The notes beneath the pieces were generated by a model, which did no database searches, was not told where the DNA came from, and worked only from the letters and a program-made list of their open reading frames with translations. From Burkholderiaceae bacterium (lineage in GTDB: Bacteria; Pseudomonadota; Gammaproteobacteria; Burkholderiales; Burkholderiaceae): a DNA stretch of 47,151 nucleotides. Position 1 is the stretch's first letter. Every line of letters begins with the position of its first letter. The stretch spans positions 1 through 47,151 of the forward strand of contig CANFMT010000019.1 of assembly GCA_947448415.1 (NCBI GenBank), read 5' to 3'. Of this stretch, positions 15,995 to 24,335 are shown piece by piece. The translations under genes and the position numbers were made by a program.

Positions 15995-17041
15995 ATGAAT
16001 AATTCCCCAGCTAAGCTTTTCTTATTATGTGTTTCATCTACTGAGAGCAGAGAAATCCACTCTTTTTTAATGGACCCAGAAACTGGAAAATTAGATCTTA
16101 ATGAGGTTATAGCGGTCCCCGGATCAGGTGCGCCTACTCGCGGAAATATACCTCTGAAGTGGGGGCGCGATGAAAAAGTTCTCTATGCCCATGTCCGTAT
16201 TGAACCTTATCCCATTTCAGCTTTTGCGCTCGATTCAGAGTCCAGAAAGTTGCGGCTACTCGAAACTATTTTAATGCCTGCACCGATGGCTTATCTCTCT
16301 ACAAGCCTAGATGGTCGATTTATGTTGGGGGCATCCTATGATGATGCCTTAATTACTGTCAATGGCATTCAGGCAAATGGACAGCTAGTAAGCCCAAGCC
16401 AACATGTCTTATCGACGCCTCCTAAGGCACATTGCATTATCGCAAGCCCTTTTGGTGGATTTGTTTACGCTACCTCTGTTGATGGTGATGCGATTCTTGT
16501 TTATCGTTTTGATGCAGAATCAGGACAACTCTTTGAAGTACAACAATTAAGGACTTTGGCAAAAGTTGGCTCAGGGCCTAGGCACCTTGTTTTTCACCCG
16601 CTACTTGATTACCTCTACTGTATTAATGAACACGATGGGTCTTTAGTGGCATACAGTGTCGATCGAATTTCAGGCGGCCTTCGGGAGTTGCAATCTAAAT
16701 CACTTGTTCCTCATGATTTCAAGGGAAACGCTTTGGCATCAGACATTCACATCACCCCTAATGGAAAATATATCTATGCCAGTATTCGCAAAACAAATTC
16801 GATCAGTGCATTTCGTATAGATGCCGTTACAGGTATACTTTCCGATATCGATATTTATAGTGTAGAAGCAAATCCCCGTGGATTTGTAATTGATCCGAGC
16901 GGCAAATTTTTAGTGTGCGCTGGTCAAGAAAGTAATCATATCGCTGTATATAAAATTCAATCAAATACAGGGCGCATCACACTTTTGGAGCGCTATTCAG
17001 TTGGGAAGAGGCCGAGCTGGATTGAAATAGTAAGCATGTAA
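15995..17041 (+). CDS. Seven-bladed beta-propeller lactonase family protein
   Basis: The protein has 348 residues built of repeated blades, with the family pattern DPETGKLDL, SGPRHLVFHPLLDYLYCINEHDGSL, SDIHITPNGKYIYASIRKTNSI and NPRGFVIDPSGKFLVCAGQ. The fold is shared by bacterial 6-phosphogluconolactonase (Pgl/YbhE) and fungal 3-carboxy-cis,cis-muconate cyclase. No signal peptide is seen, so it should be cytoplasmic. Between PrpF and PcaD-like genes, action on a carboxylated muconolactone or similar lactone is more likely than the pentose phosphate pathway, but that is an inference from context. Confidence 0.8.
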   Translation: MNNSPAKLFLLCVSSTESREIHSFLMDPETGKLDLNEVIAVPGSGAPTRGNIPLKWGRDEKVLYAHVRIEPYPISAFALDSESRKLRLLETILMPAPMAYLSTSLDGRFMLGASYDDALITVNGIQANGQLVSPSQHVLSTPPKAHCIIASPFGGFVYATSVDGDAILVYRFDAESGQLFEVQQLRTLAKVGSGPRHLVFHPLLDYLYCINEHDGSLVAYSVDRISGGLRELQSKSLVPHDFKGNALASDIHITPNGKYIYASIRKTNSISAFRIDAVTGILSDIDIYSVEANPRGFVIDPSGKFLVCAGQESNHIAVYKIQSNTGRITLLERYSVGKRPSWIEIVSM

Positions 17042-17150
17042 AATTTTATTTCTGTCTGAGTATTTAAGAGTTTCCAACTTGCGTCAATGATTTGCTAATC
17101 TTATCTGTATATTAATAGTTTATTGATTTAGGTGAAAAGCAATTTTATCA

Positions 17151-18149
17151 ATGTTAAGTACACTTATGCCCAAGTTATCTATTCATAAATGCATCAGCAT
17201 TTGCTTGCTGAGTATTTTTTCTGCCTTCTTCGGTGCTAGTAGTCTTTATGCACAAGAATATCCAAGTAAAACGATTCAAATTATTACAGGTTTTCCTGCT
17301 GGTGGTAGTGTAGACATTGTTGGTCGTCACTTGGTTCAAAAGCTTAATGAAATAACAGGAAAGCCTTTTGTTTTTGAGAATAGAACAGGAGCAGGAGGTA
17401 GTATTGCAGTTGCAGCCGTATCAGCTGCAAAGCCTGATGGATATACCCTGTTATTTAGTACGCCAGGAATTGCTATCAACCCTGTTTTATCTAAAAAAAT
17501 CAATTACAAGTTAGATGACTTTGAGCCTATCGCATTGATAGGTGAGGCTCCATTGGTTTTGCTTGTAAATTCTACTTTGCCAATCAAGTCGATTAATGAG
17601 TTGATAGAGTATTCAAAAAATAAATCAAATGAATTGCGCTTTGCGAGCGCTGGTAATGGTTCAACCTCACATCTTGCAATGGACCTTATCAGAATCTCAG
17701 TCGGCCTCCAGTATCTACATATTCCTTACCGTGGGGGTGGCCCTGCGATCATTGATGTGATGTCAGGTAGGGCGGATGTTGCCATGCTTCCAATCTCAGG
17801 CGGAAATATGCAGTTTGTGAGAGATCCGCGACTGAAGGCTTTAGGTCAAACCGGATCCAAGAGATCGCCTTTAGCTTTAGATATTCCCACTATTGAGGAG
17901 GCAGGAATTAGTCCATACTACTCAACCACCTGGTATATGGTCTTGGCTCCCAAGGGTATTACTGCAGATAGTTCACGTTATTTGCAAAGTCAAATTTCTA
18001 AAGCTCTAAAAACCTCAGATCTTCAGGAGAAATTAAATGCTGCAGGAGTGAGTGTGATTAATGGTAGTCCAAAAGACTCGGCTATGCTTTTGCAGTCGGA
18101 AACTAAAAAAGCACAAAGCATGAAAAATTCAGGATTGACTATAGAATAG
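17151..18149 (+). CDS. Bug/TctC-family periplasmic solute-binding receptor (2)
   Basis: The protein has 332 residues from ATG 17151 (an in-frame ATG at 17166 is also possible). The signal peptide ends near SSLYA. Family patterns are YPSKTIQIITGFPAGGSVDIVGR, ENRTGAGGSIAVAA, KPDGYTLLFS, FASAGNGSTSHLA and PYRGGGPAIIDVMSG. It sits between the lactonase and enol-lactonase genes in the same direction. It differs clearly from the other two receptors here, so a different but related ligand is plausible. Confidence 0.9.
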   Translation: MLSTLMPKLSIHKCISICLLSIFSAFFGASSLYAQEYPSKTIQIITGFPAGGSVDIVGRHLVQKLNEITGKPFVFENRTGAGGSIAVAAVSAAKPDGYTLLFSTPGIAINPVLSKKINYKLDDFEPIALIGEAPLVLLVNSTLPIKSINELIEYSKNKSNELRFASAGNGSTSHLAMDLIRISVGLQYLHIPYRGGGPAIIDVMSGRADVAMLPISGGNMQFVRDPRLKALGQTGSKRSPLALDIPTIEEAGISPYYSTTWYMVLAPKGITADSSRYLQSQISKALKTSDLQEKLNAAGVSVINGSPKDSAMLLQSETKKAQSMKNSGLTIE

Positions 18150-18291
18150 CCTTTGACTTAAGACTTTTAATCTTCCGCATCGCTTAAAACTAAAAAGAGA
18201 ATCACATTACATATATTTATGATGTTTGCTAAAGACGCATCACCTATTATCTCAATGAGCAAGGGGCAAGCATTTTTGGCCTAAATAAAAA

Positions 18292-19080
18292 ATGAAAGTA
18301 AAAATTAATCAGATTGATGTCGATTACTCCGTTTATGGAGAGAAAGGCCCTTGGATTATCGTATCCCATTCACTTGGCTGCACAAAAGAAATGTGGGAGC
18401 CACAAATCAAGATGCTCGAGAAAAATTTTAGGGTAATTGCATACGATACAAGAGGGCATGGAAGTTCAGGCGCTGAGGGTGGTGAATACTCCTTAGATCT
18501 ATTGGCTGATGATGCTGCGTGCTTATTAGATTTTCTGGGTGTGGAACGGGTGCACTGGCTTGGATTTTCTATGGGGGGCATGATTGGACAAACTTTCGCT
18601 TTGCGATATCCAGAGCGACTTGTCTCTATTGTTTTGGCTGATACGACAAGCGCACATACTGCGACGCCCGTTTCAATGTGGGAAGAGCGAATTCGTATTG
18701 CAAAGGTTGAGGGTATGAATCCTCTGGTTCAGCCGGCAATTAATCGTTGGTTTACAGAGGCCTTCAGAGATTCAAATCCAGAGGTAGTTGAGTCAGTGGC
18801 ATCAATGATAAGATCTACATCAGTTGCTGGATGGGCGGGTTGTTGTGCGGCTATTGCTGACATTCATACTACTGATAGATTAAGAGAAATTGAGTGCCCG
18901 GCAATGGTGATTGTTGGGGAATTTGATATTGGAACTCCACTATCTGCAGCACTTGAAATACATAAGCATTTAAAAAATTCAATTTTGGTAGTCATTTCTG
19001 ATGCCGCTCATATGACTAATATTGAGCAGTCCATTCAATTTAATCGCGCCTTGGAACTTTTCTTCACCCCATTTCAATAA
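18292..19080 (+). CDS. Alpha/beta hydrolase, 3-oxoadipate enol-lactonase (PcaD) type
   Basis: The protein has 262 residues. The nucleophile elbow GFSMGGMIGQ places Ser93; the acid VGEFDIGTP and the His in DAAHMTNIEQ complete the triad. The oxyanion region VSHSLGCTKEMW and YDTRGHGSSG match the PcaD group, which opens the beta-ketoadipate enol-lactone. No other classical protocatechuate or catechol genes (pcaGH, catA, pcaB) are present. The true substrate may be a related enol-lactone. Confidence 0.75.
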   Translation: MKVKINQIDVDYSVYGEKGPWIIVSHSLGCTKEMWEPQIKMLEKNFRVIAYDTRGHGSSGAEGGEYSLDLLADDAACLLDFLGVERVHWLGFSMGGMIGQTFALRYPERLVSIVLADTTSAHTATPVSMWEERIRIAKVEGMNPLVQPAINRWFTEAFRDSNPEVVESVASMIRSTSVAGWAGCCAAIADIHTTDRLREIECPAMVIVGEFDIGTPLSAALEIHKHLKNSILVVISDAAHMTNIEQSIQFNRALELFFTPFQ

Positions 19081-19145
19081 TTTTTTAGATTTGATTTTCT
19101 TCTTGCATTAAGGTTAAAGTCTTTATTTGAAGGGAATTTAGAGGA

Positions 19146-20129
19146 ATGAATTTAATGCAAACCTATCTTTATCGATTGCTTACGATAATTTGCATCCTCT
19201 ATTCAGTAATGTGGTCCAATGCGACAGCACAAGGCTATCCAACCAAGCCTGTAAAAATTATTGTTCCGTTTCCACCAGGCGCTGGGGTTGATATTGTGTC
19301 GCGATTGGTGGCAACCAAGCTAGCATTAACAGTAGGCCAGCAATTTATCATTGAGAATCGTTCTGGTGCCGGTGGAAATATTGGTGCTGCAGAGGCGGCT
19401 AGGGCTGTTCCCGATGGATATACCTTATTGGCCGCTCCATCATCGATTGCGTTGAGTCAAAGCCTGTATAAAAATCTTTCATTTAATGCTGAGAAGGATT
19501 TTAAGGCGATTGGATTGATGGCATCTGTACCATTTGTGTTAGTTGTTAATCCAACGGTGCCCGCGAAGTCATTATCTGAATTAATTGCTCTGGCGAAGTC
19601 AAAACCAGGCATTTTGACCTACGCGTCAACGGGTAATGGCAGCTCACCACAACTCACTGCCGAAATGTTTAAGGCGCAAGCTCAAATAGATATTCAGCAT
19701 GTTCCTTATCGAGGATCAGCGCCGGCACTAAATGATCTCATGGCAGGACAGGTAACCATGATGTTTGCAAATGTCTTATCTGTTTTGCCACATATTCAAT
19801 CTGGGAGCTTGAGAGCGATAGCTGTTACAGGGCTTCAGAGTAATGCGAGTTTGCCAGAAATTCCAACGATGTCTAAAGCTGGCTTACCAAATTTTGAATC
19901 AGAGACTTGGTTTGCGTTACTAACGCCTACTGGCACTCCAAATAATATTATTCAGACCTTAAATGCAAAGCTGGTAGAGGTTACTCAGCAGGCTGATACC
20001 CAGAGTAATTTAATGAAGCAAGGGGCAACGCCAAAAGCTGGTTCACCCACTCAGGTAGATGCATTTTTGAAAAGTGAAATCGAAAAGTACAGCAAAATTA
20101 TAAAAAATTCGGGGATACAAATTGACTGA
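19146..20129 (+). CDS. Bug/TctC-family periplasmic solute-binding receptor (3)
   Basis: The protein has 327 residues with a signal peptide ending near SNATA. Family patterns are YPTKPVKIIVPFPPGAGVDIVSR, ENRSGAGGNIGAAEA, VPDGYTLLAAPSS, YASTGNGSSPQLTAEM and PYRGSAPALNDLMAGQ. It ends one base before the ATG of the second MmgE/PrpD gene, so the two are co-transcribed and probably serve the same substrate. Confidence 0.9.
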   Translation: MNLMQTYLYRLLTIICILYSVMWSNATAQGYPTKPVKIIVPFPPGAGVDIVSRLVATKLALTVGQQFIIENRSGAGGNIGAAEAARAVPDGYTLLAAPSSIALSQSLYKNLSFNAEKDFKAIGLMASVPFVLVVNPTVPAKSLSELIALAKSKPGILTYASTGNGSSPQLTAEMFKAQAQIDIQHVPYRGSAPALNDLMAGQVTMMFANVLSVLPHIQSGSLRAIAVTGLQSNASLPEIPTMSKAGLPNFESETWFALLTPTGTPNNIIQTLNAKLVEVTQQADTQSNLMKQGATPKAGSPTQVDAFLKSEIEKYSKIIKNSGIQID

Positions 20130-20130
20130 T

Positions 20131-21498
20131 ATGCATGAAACTCAGGCGGTGGCACTAGAAGATACCAAAGTCACACAGCAATTGGCGCAATTTATTGTTG
20201 ATTCTAGGTATGAAGATTTACCAAGCGATGTACTGAAAGAGGTCTCTAGAGGAATTATCAATTGCCTCGGTTGCGCTATTGGCGCTGCTCAACACGATAC
20301 TGTTCAATTTGCCTTAGCGGCTTTCGAGCCTTTTTTTGGAGCCCCGCAGGCACAAATTTGGGGTCGCCCAGAAAGGGCTGATATTTTGCATGCAGCTCTG
20401 CTTAACGGCATTAGCACCCATGTCCTAGATTTTGATGATACTCATTTTCGTGCTGTGCATCCAAGTGCGCCAGTACTACCAGCAATATTTGCCCTTGCAG
20501 AGTGGCGCCAATTAAGTGGGCAAGAATTGGTGCACGCTTATGTTTTAGGTGTAGAAACTGAAATACGAATTGCATTATCTGTTTTTCCTGAACACTATGA
20601 TCGTGGTTGGCACATTACCGGTACTGCAGGAATCTTTGGAGCTGCTGCAGCGATTGGTAAGCTTCTGAAATTGAATGTTGAGCAAATGACTTGGGCATTA
20701 GGGATCGCAGCCACTCAGTCTTCAGGCTTGCGTGAGATGTTTGGAACAATGTGTAAAAGCTTTCATCCTGGGCATGCTGCCCAAGGTGGATTAGCTGCTG
20801 CACTAATGGCTCAAAGAGGATTTACTAGTTCCATGCGTGCACTAGAGGCGAAGCGTGGCTTTGGTCGGGTGATGTCCAGCCGTTTTGACCCTGCTGTCAT
20901 TGTTAGTGATCTAGGGAAGCAGTACGAAATTTCGAAAAATATGTATAAACCTTTTGCATGCGGCCTTGTAGTGCATGCAGTAATTGATGCCTGTTTACAA
21001 CTGCGCAAGCAGCATCAATTAAAGGCGGAAGATATTGCTTCAATTCATGCAACAGTTGGCCCCCTTGTGCTGGAGTTGACCGGTATCAAATCTCCCAGAA
21101 CGGGCTTAGAAGGGAAGTTTAGTGTTTACCACGCGATGGCTGTCGCTATCATTTATGGCTCTGCTGGTGAGGATCAATTCAGCACTGAGGTAGTTTGTAA
21201 TCCCGCTGTAGAAAAGCTACGCACTTTAATAGAGGTAAAGGTTGATCCTCAGGTTCGTAAGCTAGAAGGCTACGTTACTATTCTTTTGCAGAATGGCAAG
21301 CGGCTTGATTGTCATGTCTCAGACGCCCTTGGAAGCTTGGTTCATCCAATGAGCGATGAAGACCTAGAGAATAAATTCAAAGGCCTTACTTCTAAGATAC
21401 TAAGTACAGACGCTACCCGTCAATTATTAGGCCAGTGTTGGGATATTACGCAATTAAATGACATATCTCCTCTGATGCGATTAACCGCGGTTCCCTAA
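20131..21498 (+). CDS. MmgE/PrpD family protein (2)
   Basis: The protein has 455 residues from ATG 20131; a TTG at 20122 would overlap the receptor gene. The family segments are better kept than in the first copy: LGCAIGAAQHD, LDFDDTHFRAVHPSAPVLPAIFALAE, GWHITGTAGIFGAAAAIGKLL and FHPGHAAQGGLAAALMAQRGF. Two divergent PrpD-type proteins in one cluster suggest two successive dehydration, decarboxylation or epimerisation steps, or two stereoisomers. Confidence 0.85.
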   Translation: MHETQAVALEDTKVTQQLAQFIVDSRYEDLPSDVLKEVSRGIINCLGCAIGAAQHDTVQFALAAFEPFFGAPQAQIWGRPERADILHAALLNGISTHVLDFDDTHFRAVHPSAPVLPAIFALAEWRQLSGQELVHAYVLGVETEIRIALSVFPEHYDRGWHITGTAGIFGAAAAIGKLLKLNVEQMTWALGIAATQSSGLREMFGTMCKSFHPGHAAQGGLAAALMAQRGFTSSMRALEAKRGFGRVMSSRFDPAVIVSDLGKQYEISKNMYKPFACGLVVHAVIDACLQLRKQHQLKAEDIASIHATVGPLVLELTGIKSPRTGLEGKFSVYHAMAVAIIYGSAGEDQFSTEVVCNPAVEKLRTLIEVKVDPQVRKLEGYVTILLQNGKRLDCHVSDALGSLVHPMSDEDLENKFKGLTSKILSTDATRQLLGQCWDITQLNDISPLMRLTAVP

Positions 21499-21616
21499 AA
21501 TTTTCACAAATTTCTTTTCTCCGAATCAGGAGCTCGCAAATTGATTAATGGTAGGCGTAACCCCCTGAAGTCTTGGGAGTGCCCTTAAGATGCCTGCTCC
21601 CACGAATGAAATGAAC

Positions 21617-21640
21617 GACTTAGGAAGAAATTCCTAAGTC
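21617..21640. terminator. Hairpin terminator after the catabolic cluster
   Basis: GACTTAGGAA pairs perfectly with TTCCTAAGTC around a GAAA loop, followed by a T-rich stretch. It belongs to the same family as the hairpins at 321 and 23091, all preceded by a CACCA- or CACGA-like end. Confidence 0.75.
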
Positions 21641-21668
21641 ATTTCTATTTCAGTGTAAAAATTAAATA

Positions 21669-23045
21669 ATGAAAAATTCTGATCAACCTAAAGACGCTTT
21701 ATTGAGTCGAGCAGCGAGTATTGCGATTGGCCAGGGATTGCGTAAAGTCCATCCACTGGATTCACATGAATTTATTCAGCCTCGCCCTAAGGATTTAAAT
21801 TCCAATGCGGTTTTAGAAAAATCCAATGCAGATCGACTTGCGGAACTTATTCCAATTCGTTATGGTCGGATGCTGGTTAGCCCCTTCACCTTCCTCAGGG
21901 GCTCTGCCGCTTTGATGGCAGACGATCTATCTAGAACGCCTAACAGTGGAATATATGTTGAGGCATGCGGAGACTGTCATTTGCTAAATTTTGGAGCCTT
22001 TGCTACTCCAGAACGAAAACTTGTTTTTGATATTAATGATTTTGATGAGACTTTACCTGCTCCCTGGGAGTGGGATGTGAAGCGTCTAGCTACCAGTTTT
22101 GTGGTGGCTGCTCAGGATAACGATCTTGATAACAAAGTAGCTCAAGCAGTAGCTAAATTATGCGTTCAATCTTATCGAGAAAATCTTCGAAAGTTTTCGA
22201 AGATGAGCCCACTACAGCTTTGGTATAAGCAGCTAGAACTGGCCAAATTTGCTAAGAATGCGCCTGATAAGAAAGCCAAACTCTTTCGCGAGGAGTTGAT
22301 TAAGCGAGCTGAGACTAGGGTGGCTGAATATTTATTTCCTAAAATAACTACTGAGGTTGACGGGAGAAAAAGATTAATTGATCAACCGCCTTTAATGTTT
22401 CATCAAAATAAAGATAACTTTGAAGCACAAGCGAGGCAGGCGCTTGAAGTGTATCGGGAGTCTTTGCCAGATGATCGAAGGTGCTTACTGGATCACTACC
22501 ATTTAGAAGATATGGCGGTAAAAGTAGTAGGTATTGGAAGCGTTGGTACACGTTGCTTCGTTGCATTGTTTATGACGGCTGATGGACAGCCGCTTTTGTT
22601 ACAAGCAAAAGAGGCTCGCGCATCCGTACTTGAGCCTTACGCCGGCAAGAGCCAGTATATAAATCATGGTCAAAGGGTGGTGGTAGGGCAGCGCCTTACT
22701 CAATCTTCTTCAGATATATTTTTAGGTTGGGCGAGGGGTCCTGAGGGCAGAGACTTTTATGTACGTCAATTAAGAGATATGAAAGTTTCATTTTCATTTG
22801 ATGAGATATCCCCTTTAGGACTTAAGCGCTATGCTCAATATTGTGGGCTAGCTTTGGCGAGATCTCATGCGAAGTCTGGTAATGCAGCGATGATTTCAGG
22901 GTATCTTGGAAAATCGGCTGCATTTGATGAGGCTGTTAGTCGATTCGCAATGGAATATGCCAAGCAAAATAAAAAGGACTATGAAAAATTGTTGGACGCT
23001 GTCAGAAAAGGAGCAATCAAAGCCATTGATGAATCAGGCTTATAG
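21669..23045 (+). CDS. DUF2252 family protein
   Basis: The protein has 458 residues. The DUF2252 landmarks are visible: FTFLRGSAALMADDL, CGDCHLLNFGAFATPERKLVFDINDFDETLPAPWEWDVKRLATSF, then KVVGIGSVGTRCFVALF and the C-terminal ARSHAKSGNAAMISGYLG. The pattern D-CH-x-x-N and D-x-NDFD recalls a protein-kinase/aminoglycoside-phosphotransferase fold. The function of the family is not established. It stands alone, flanked on both sides by hairpins of the same terminator family, so it may be a single-gene module. Confidence 0.85.
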   Translation: MKNSDQPKDALLSRAASIAIGQGLRKVHPLDSHEFIQPRPKDLNSNAVLEKSNADRLAELIPIRYGRMLVSPFTFLRGSAALMADDLSRTPNSGIYVEACGDCHLLNFGAFATPERKLVFDINDFDETLPAPWEWDVKRLATSFVVAAQDNDLDNKVAQAVAKLCVQSYRENLRKFSKMSPLQLWYKQLELAKFAKNAPDKKAKLFREELIKRAETRVAEYLFPKITTEVDGRKRLIDQPPLMFHQNKDNFEAQARQALEVYRESLPDDRRCLLDHYHLEDMAVKVVGIGSVGTRCFVALFMTADGQPLLLQAKEARASVLEPYAGKSQYINHGQRVVVGQRLTQSSSDIFLGWARGPEGRDFYVRQLRDMKVSFSFDEISPLGLKRYAQYCGLALARSHAKSGNAAMISGYLGKSAAFDEAVSRFAMEYAKQNKKDYEKLLDAVRKGAIKAIDESGL

Positions 23046-23052
23046 TCCTTCA

Positions 23053-23082
23053 GTCCCAGAGCCAAGCCTTGGTGACGCACCA
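23053..23082 (+). other. Decayed tRNA 3'-end-like sequence
   Basis: GTCCCAG and CAAG, then TTGGTG and a terminal CACCA, align with the T-arm and acceptor end of the tRNA remnants at 281-311 and 9953-9983 at roughly three quarters of positions. A terminator of the same family follows. It is read as an old attachment-site or tRNA-end remnant. Confidence 0.45.
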
Positions 23083-23090
23083 ATGAAATC

Positions 23091-23120
23091 AACGACTTAG
23101 GGAGAAATTCCTAAGTCGTT
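23091..23120. terminator. Hairpin terminator after the DUF2252 gene
   Basis: AACGACTTAGG (23091-23101) pairs perfectly with CCTAAGTCGTT (23110-23120) and is followed by TCCCTTTTTCC. It is likely to serve the DUF2252 gene and perhaps, from the other side, the ergothioneine operon. Confidence 0.8.
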
Positions 23121-23165
23121 TCCCTTTTTCCATTGGGCTCCAATAGATATCCAGGGCTTTTAGCA

Positions 23166-23183
23166 GAGCAATAAATTACTTGT
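23166..23183 (+). repeat. 18-nt repeat shared with 421-438
   Basis: GAGCAATAAATTACTTGT is exact at both places. In both, a tRNA-end-like sequence, a hairpin and AATAGATAT lie upstream. Confidence 0.6.
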
Positions 23184-23195
23184 GGCTGACGCTCA

Positions 23196-24335
23196 TCAAC
23201 ATTTTGCGCAGGATTCAATAATATTCAGAGCTTGAGTGAGTCTAGCCTTATGTGTTCCAAAGTTCAGTCTAACAAATTTCTTTTGGCCAAATTGACTTCC
23301 GGGGGATGTAGCTAGACCTGCTTCAAGGAAAAGTTGATAGGGATCTTGATGACTTACTTTAGTGCAGTCAATCCAGGCTAAATAGCTGCCTTCCATATTC
23401 CCAATGCTTAGTCCGTGAATGCTATTAATTTTGCTATAAATTAAATCTCGATTGCTTCTTAAATAGGCAATGAGTTCCTTTCTCCAAGGCTCACCATCTT
23501 TGATTGCCGCCATTGTTGCTGTGTATGCAAGCAAAGAGGGTGGAGCAATAGTTTCGTGAAGTCCAGCCTTAATTGCTTTACGTAGGAAAGGGTTTTCTGC
23601 AACGGCCCACGCAAGGCCAATTCCAGGAAAATTGAAAGTCTTATTTAAAGACATTAAAGTAATTGTTTTTTTAGAAATATCTTGGCTGATACTGGCTAAT
23701 GGAATATGTTTTTTATTGCCATCAAGCACAAGGCCCGCATGAATTTCATCGGAACAAATCCACATATTATTCTTAAGACAAAAACTTCCAAACTCGTTGA
23801 GCTCTTCTCGAGTGAAAACAGTAGAGCCAGGATTTTGAGGATTGCAGAACAAGGCCAATCTTGTTTTTTTAGTGATTAAGTTTGATAGTTCATTGCCCGG
23901 CAATACCCAACGATCATCTTTGAGTTCAAGGAGCATCTCCTGAAATGATCTATTAGCGCTCGTACAAGCAAGGCGTAGATGATGATAGATGGGGTTCGGA
24001 ATTAAAACGCTTTCATCGCTCTCAGTAAGTTGCTGTACTGCTGTATAAAGGCCAGAAACAACATTGGGTAGAATCACAATCCATTCGGGATCTACTTTCC
24101 ATTGGTAATGCTCATGAAGGTAACCCGTAATCATCGCGTTCATTTGATGAGGGCTATGGGTGTAGCCATAAATACCCTGATGCACTCTATCGCTCAGCGC
24201 TTCAATGACACAAGGCGGAGATTTAAAGTCCATATCAGCTACCCATAACGGCAGCACCTCTTTGCTATCAAAGCTATCCCAGCGAATAGAATTTGTATTC
24301 AGTCGATTGGTCGGAGTATCAAAATCAAATGCCAT
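23196..24335 (-). CDS. MalY/PatB-type PLP C-S lyase, probable EgtE role
   Basis: The protein has 379 residues from ATG 24335, which overlaps the egtB stop by 11 nt. It belongs to the fold-type I family: PLWVADMDFKSPP, GIYGYTHSP, CNPQNPGST, SDEIHAGLVLDG and SLNKTFNFPG with the PLP Lys at 232. MalY/PatB enzymes cleave the C-S bond of cystathionine-like substrates. Behind egtD and egtB it can supply the last step, cleaving hercynylcysteine sulfoxide to ergothioneine, pyruvate and ammonia, a role held by EgtE in mycobacteria. That assignment is an inference from the operon. Confidence 0.8.
   Translation of the reverse strand: MAFDFDTPTNRLNTNSIRWDSFDSKEVLPLWVADMDFKSPPCVIEALSDRVHQGIYGYTHSPHQMNAMITGYLHEHYQWKVDPEWIVILPNVVSGLYTAVQQLTESDESVLIPNPIYHHLRLACTSANRSFQEMLLELKDDRWVLPGNELSNLITKKTRLALFCNPQNPGSTVFTREELNEFGSFCLKNNMWICSDEIHAGLVLDGNKKHIPLASISQDISKKTITLMSLNKTFNFPGIGLAWAVAENPFLRKAIKAGLHETIAPPSLLAYTATMAAIKDGEPWRKELIAYLRSNRDLIYSKINSIHGLSIGNMEGSYLAWIDCTKVSHQDPYQLFLEAGLATSPGSQFGQKKFVRLNFGTHKARLTQALNIIESCAKC

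Noticed and set aside
18219..18284. A 21-codon frame before the enol-lactonase gene
   Set aside because: No ribosome site and no recognisable composition; it is probably chance.
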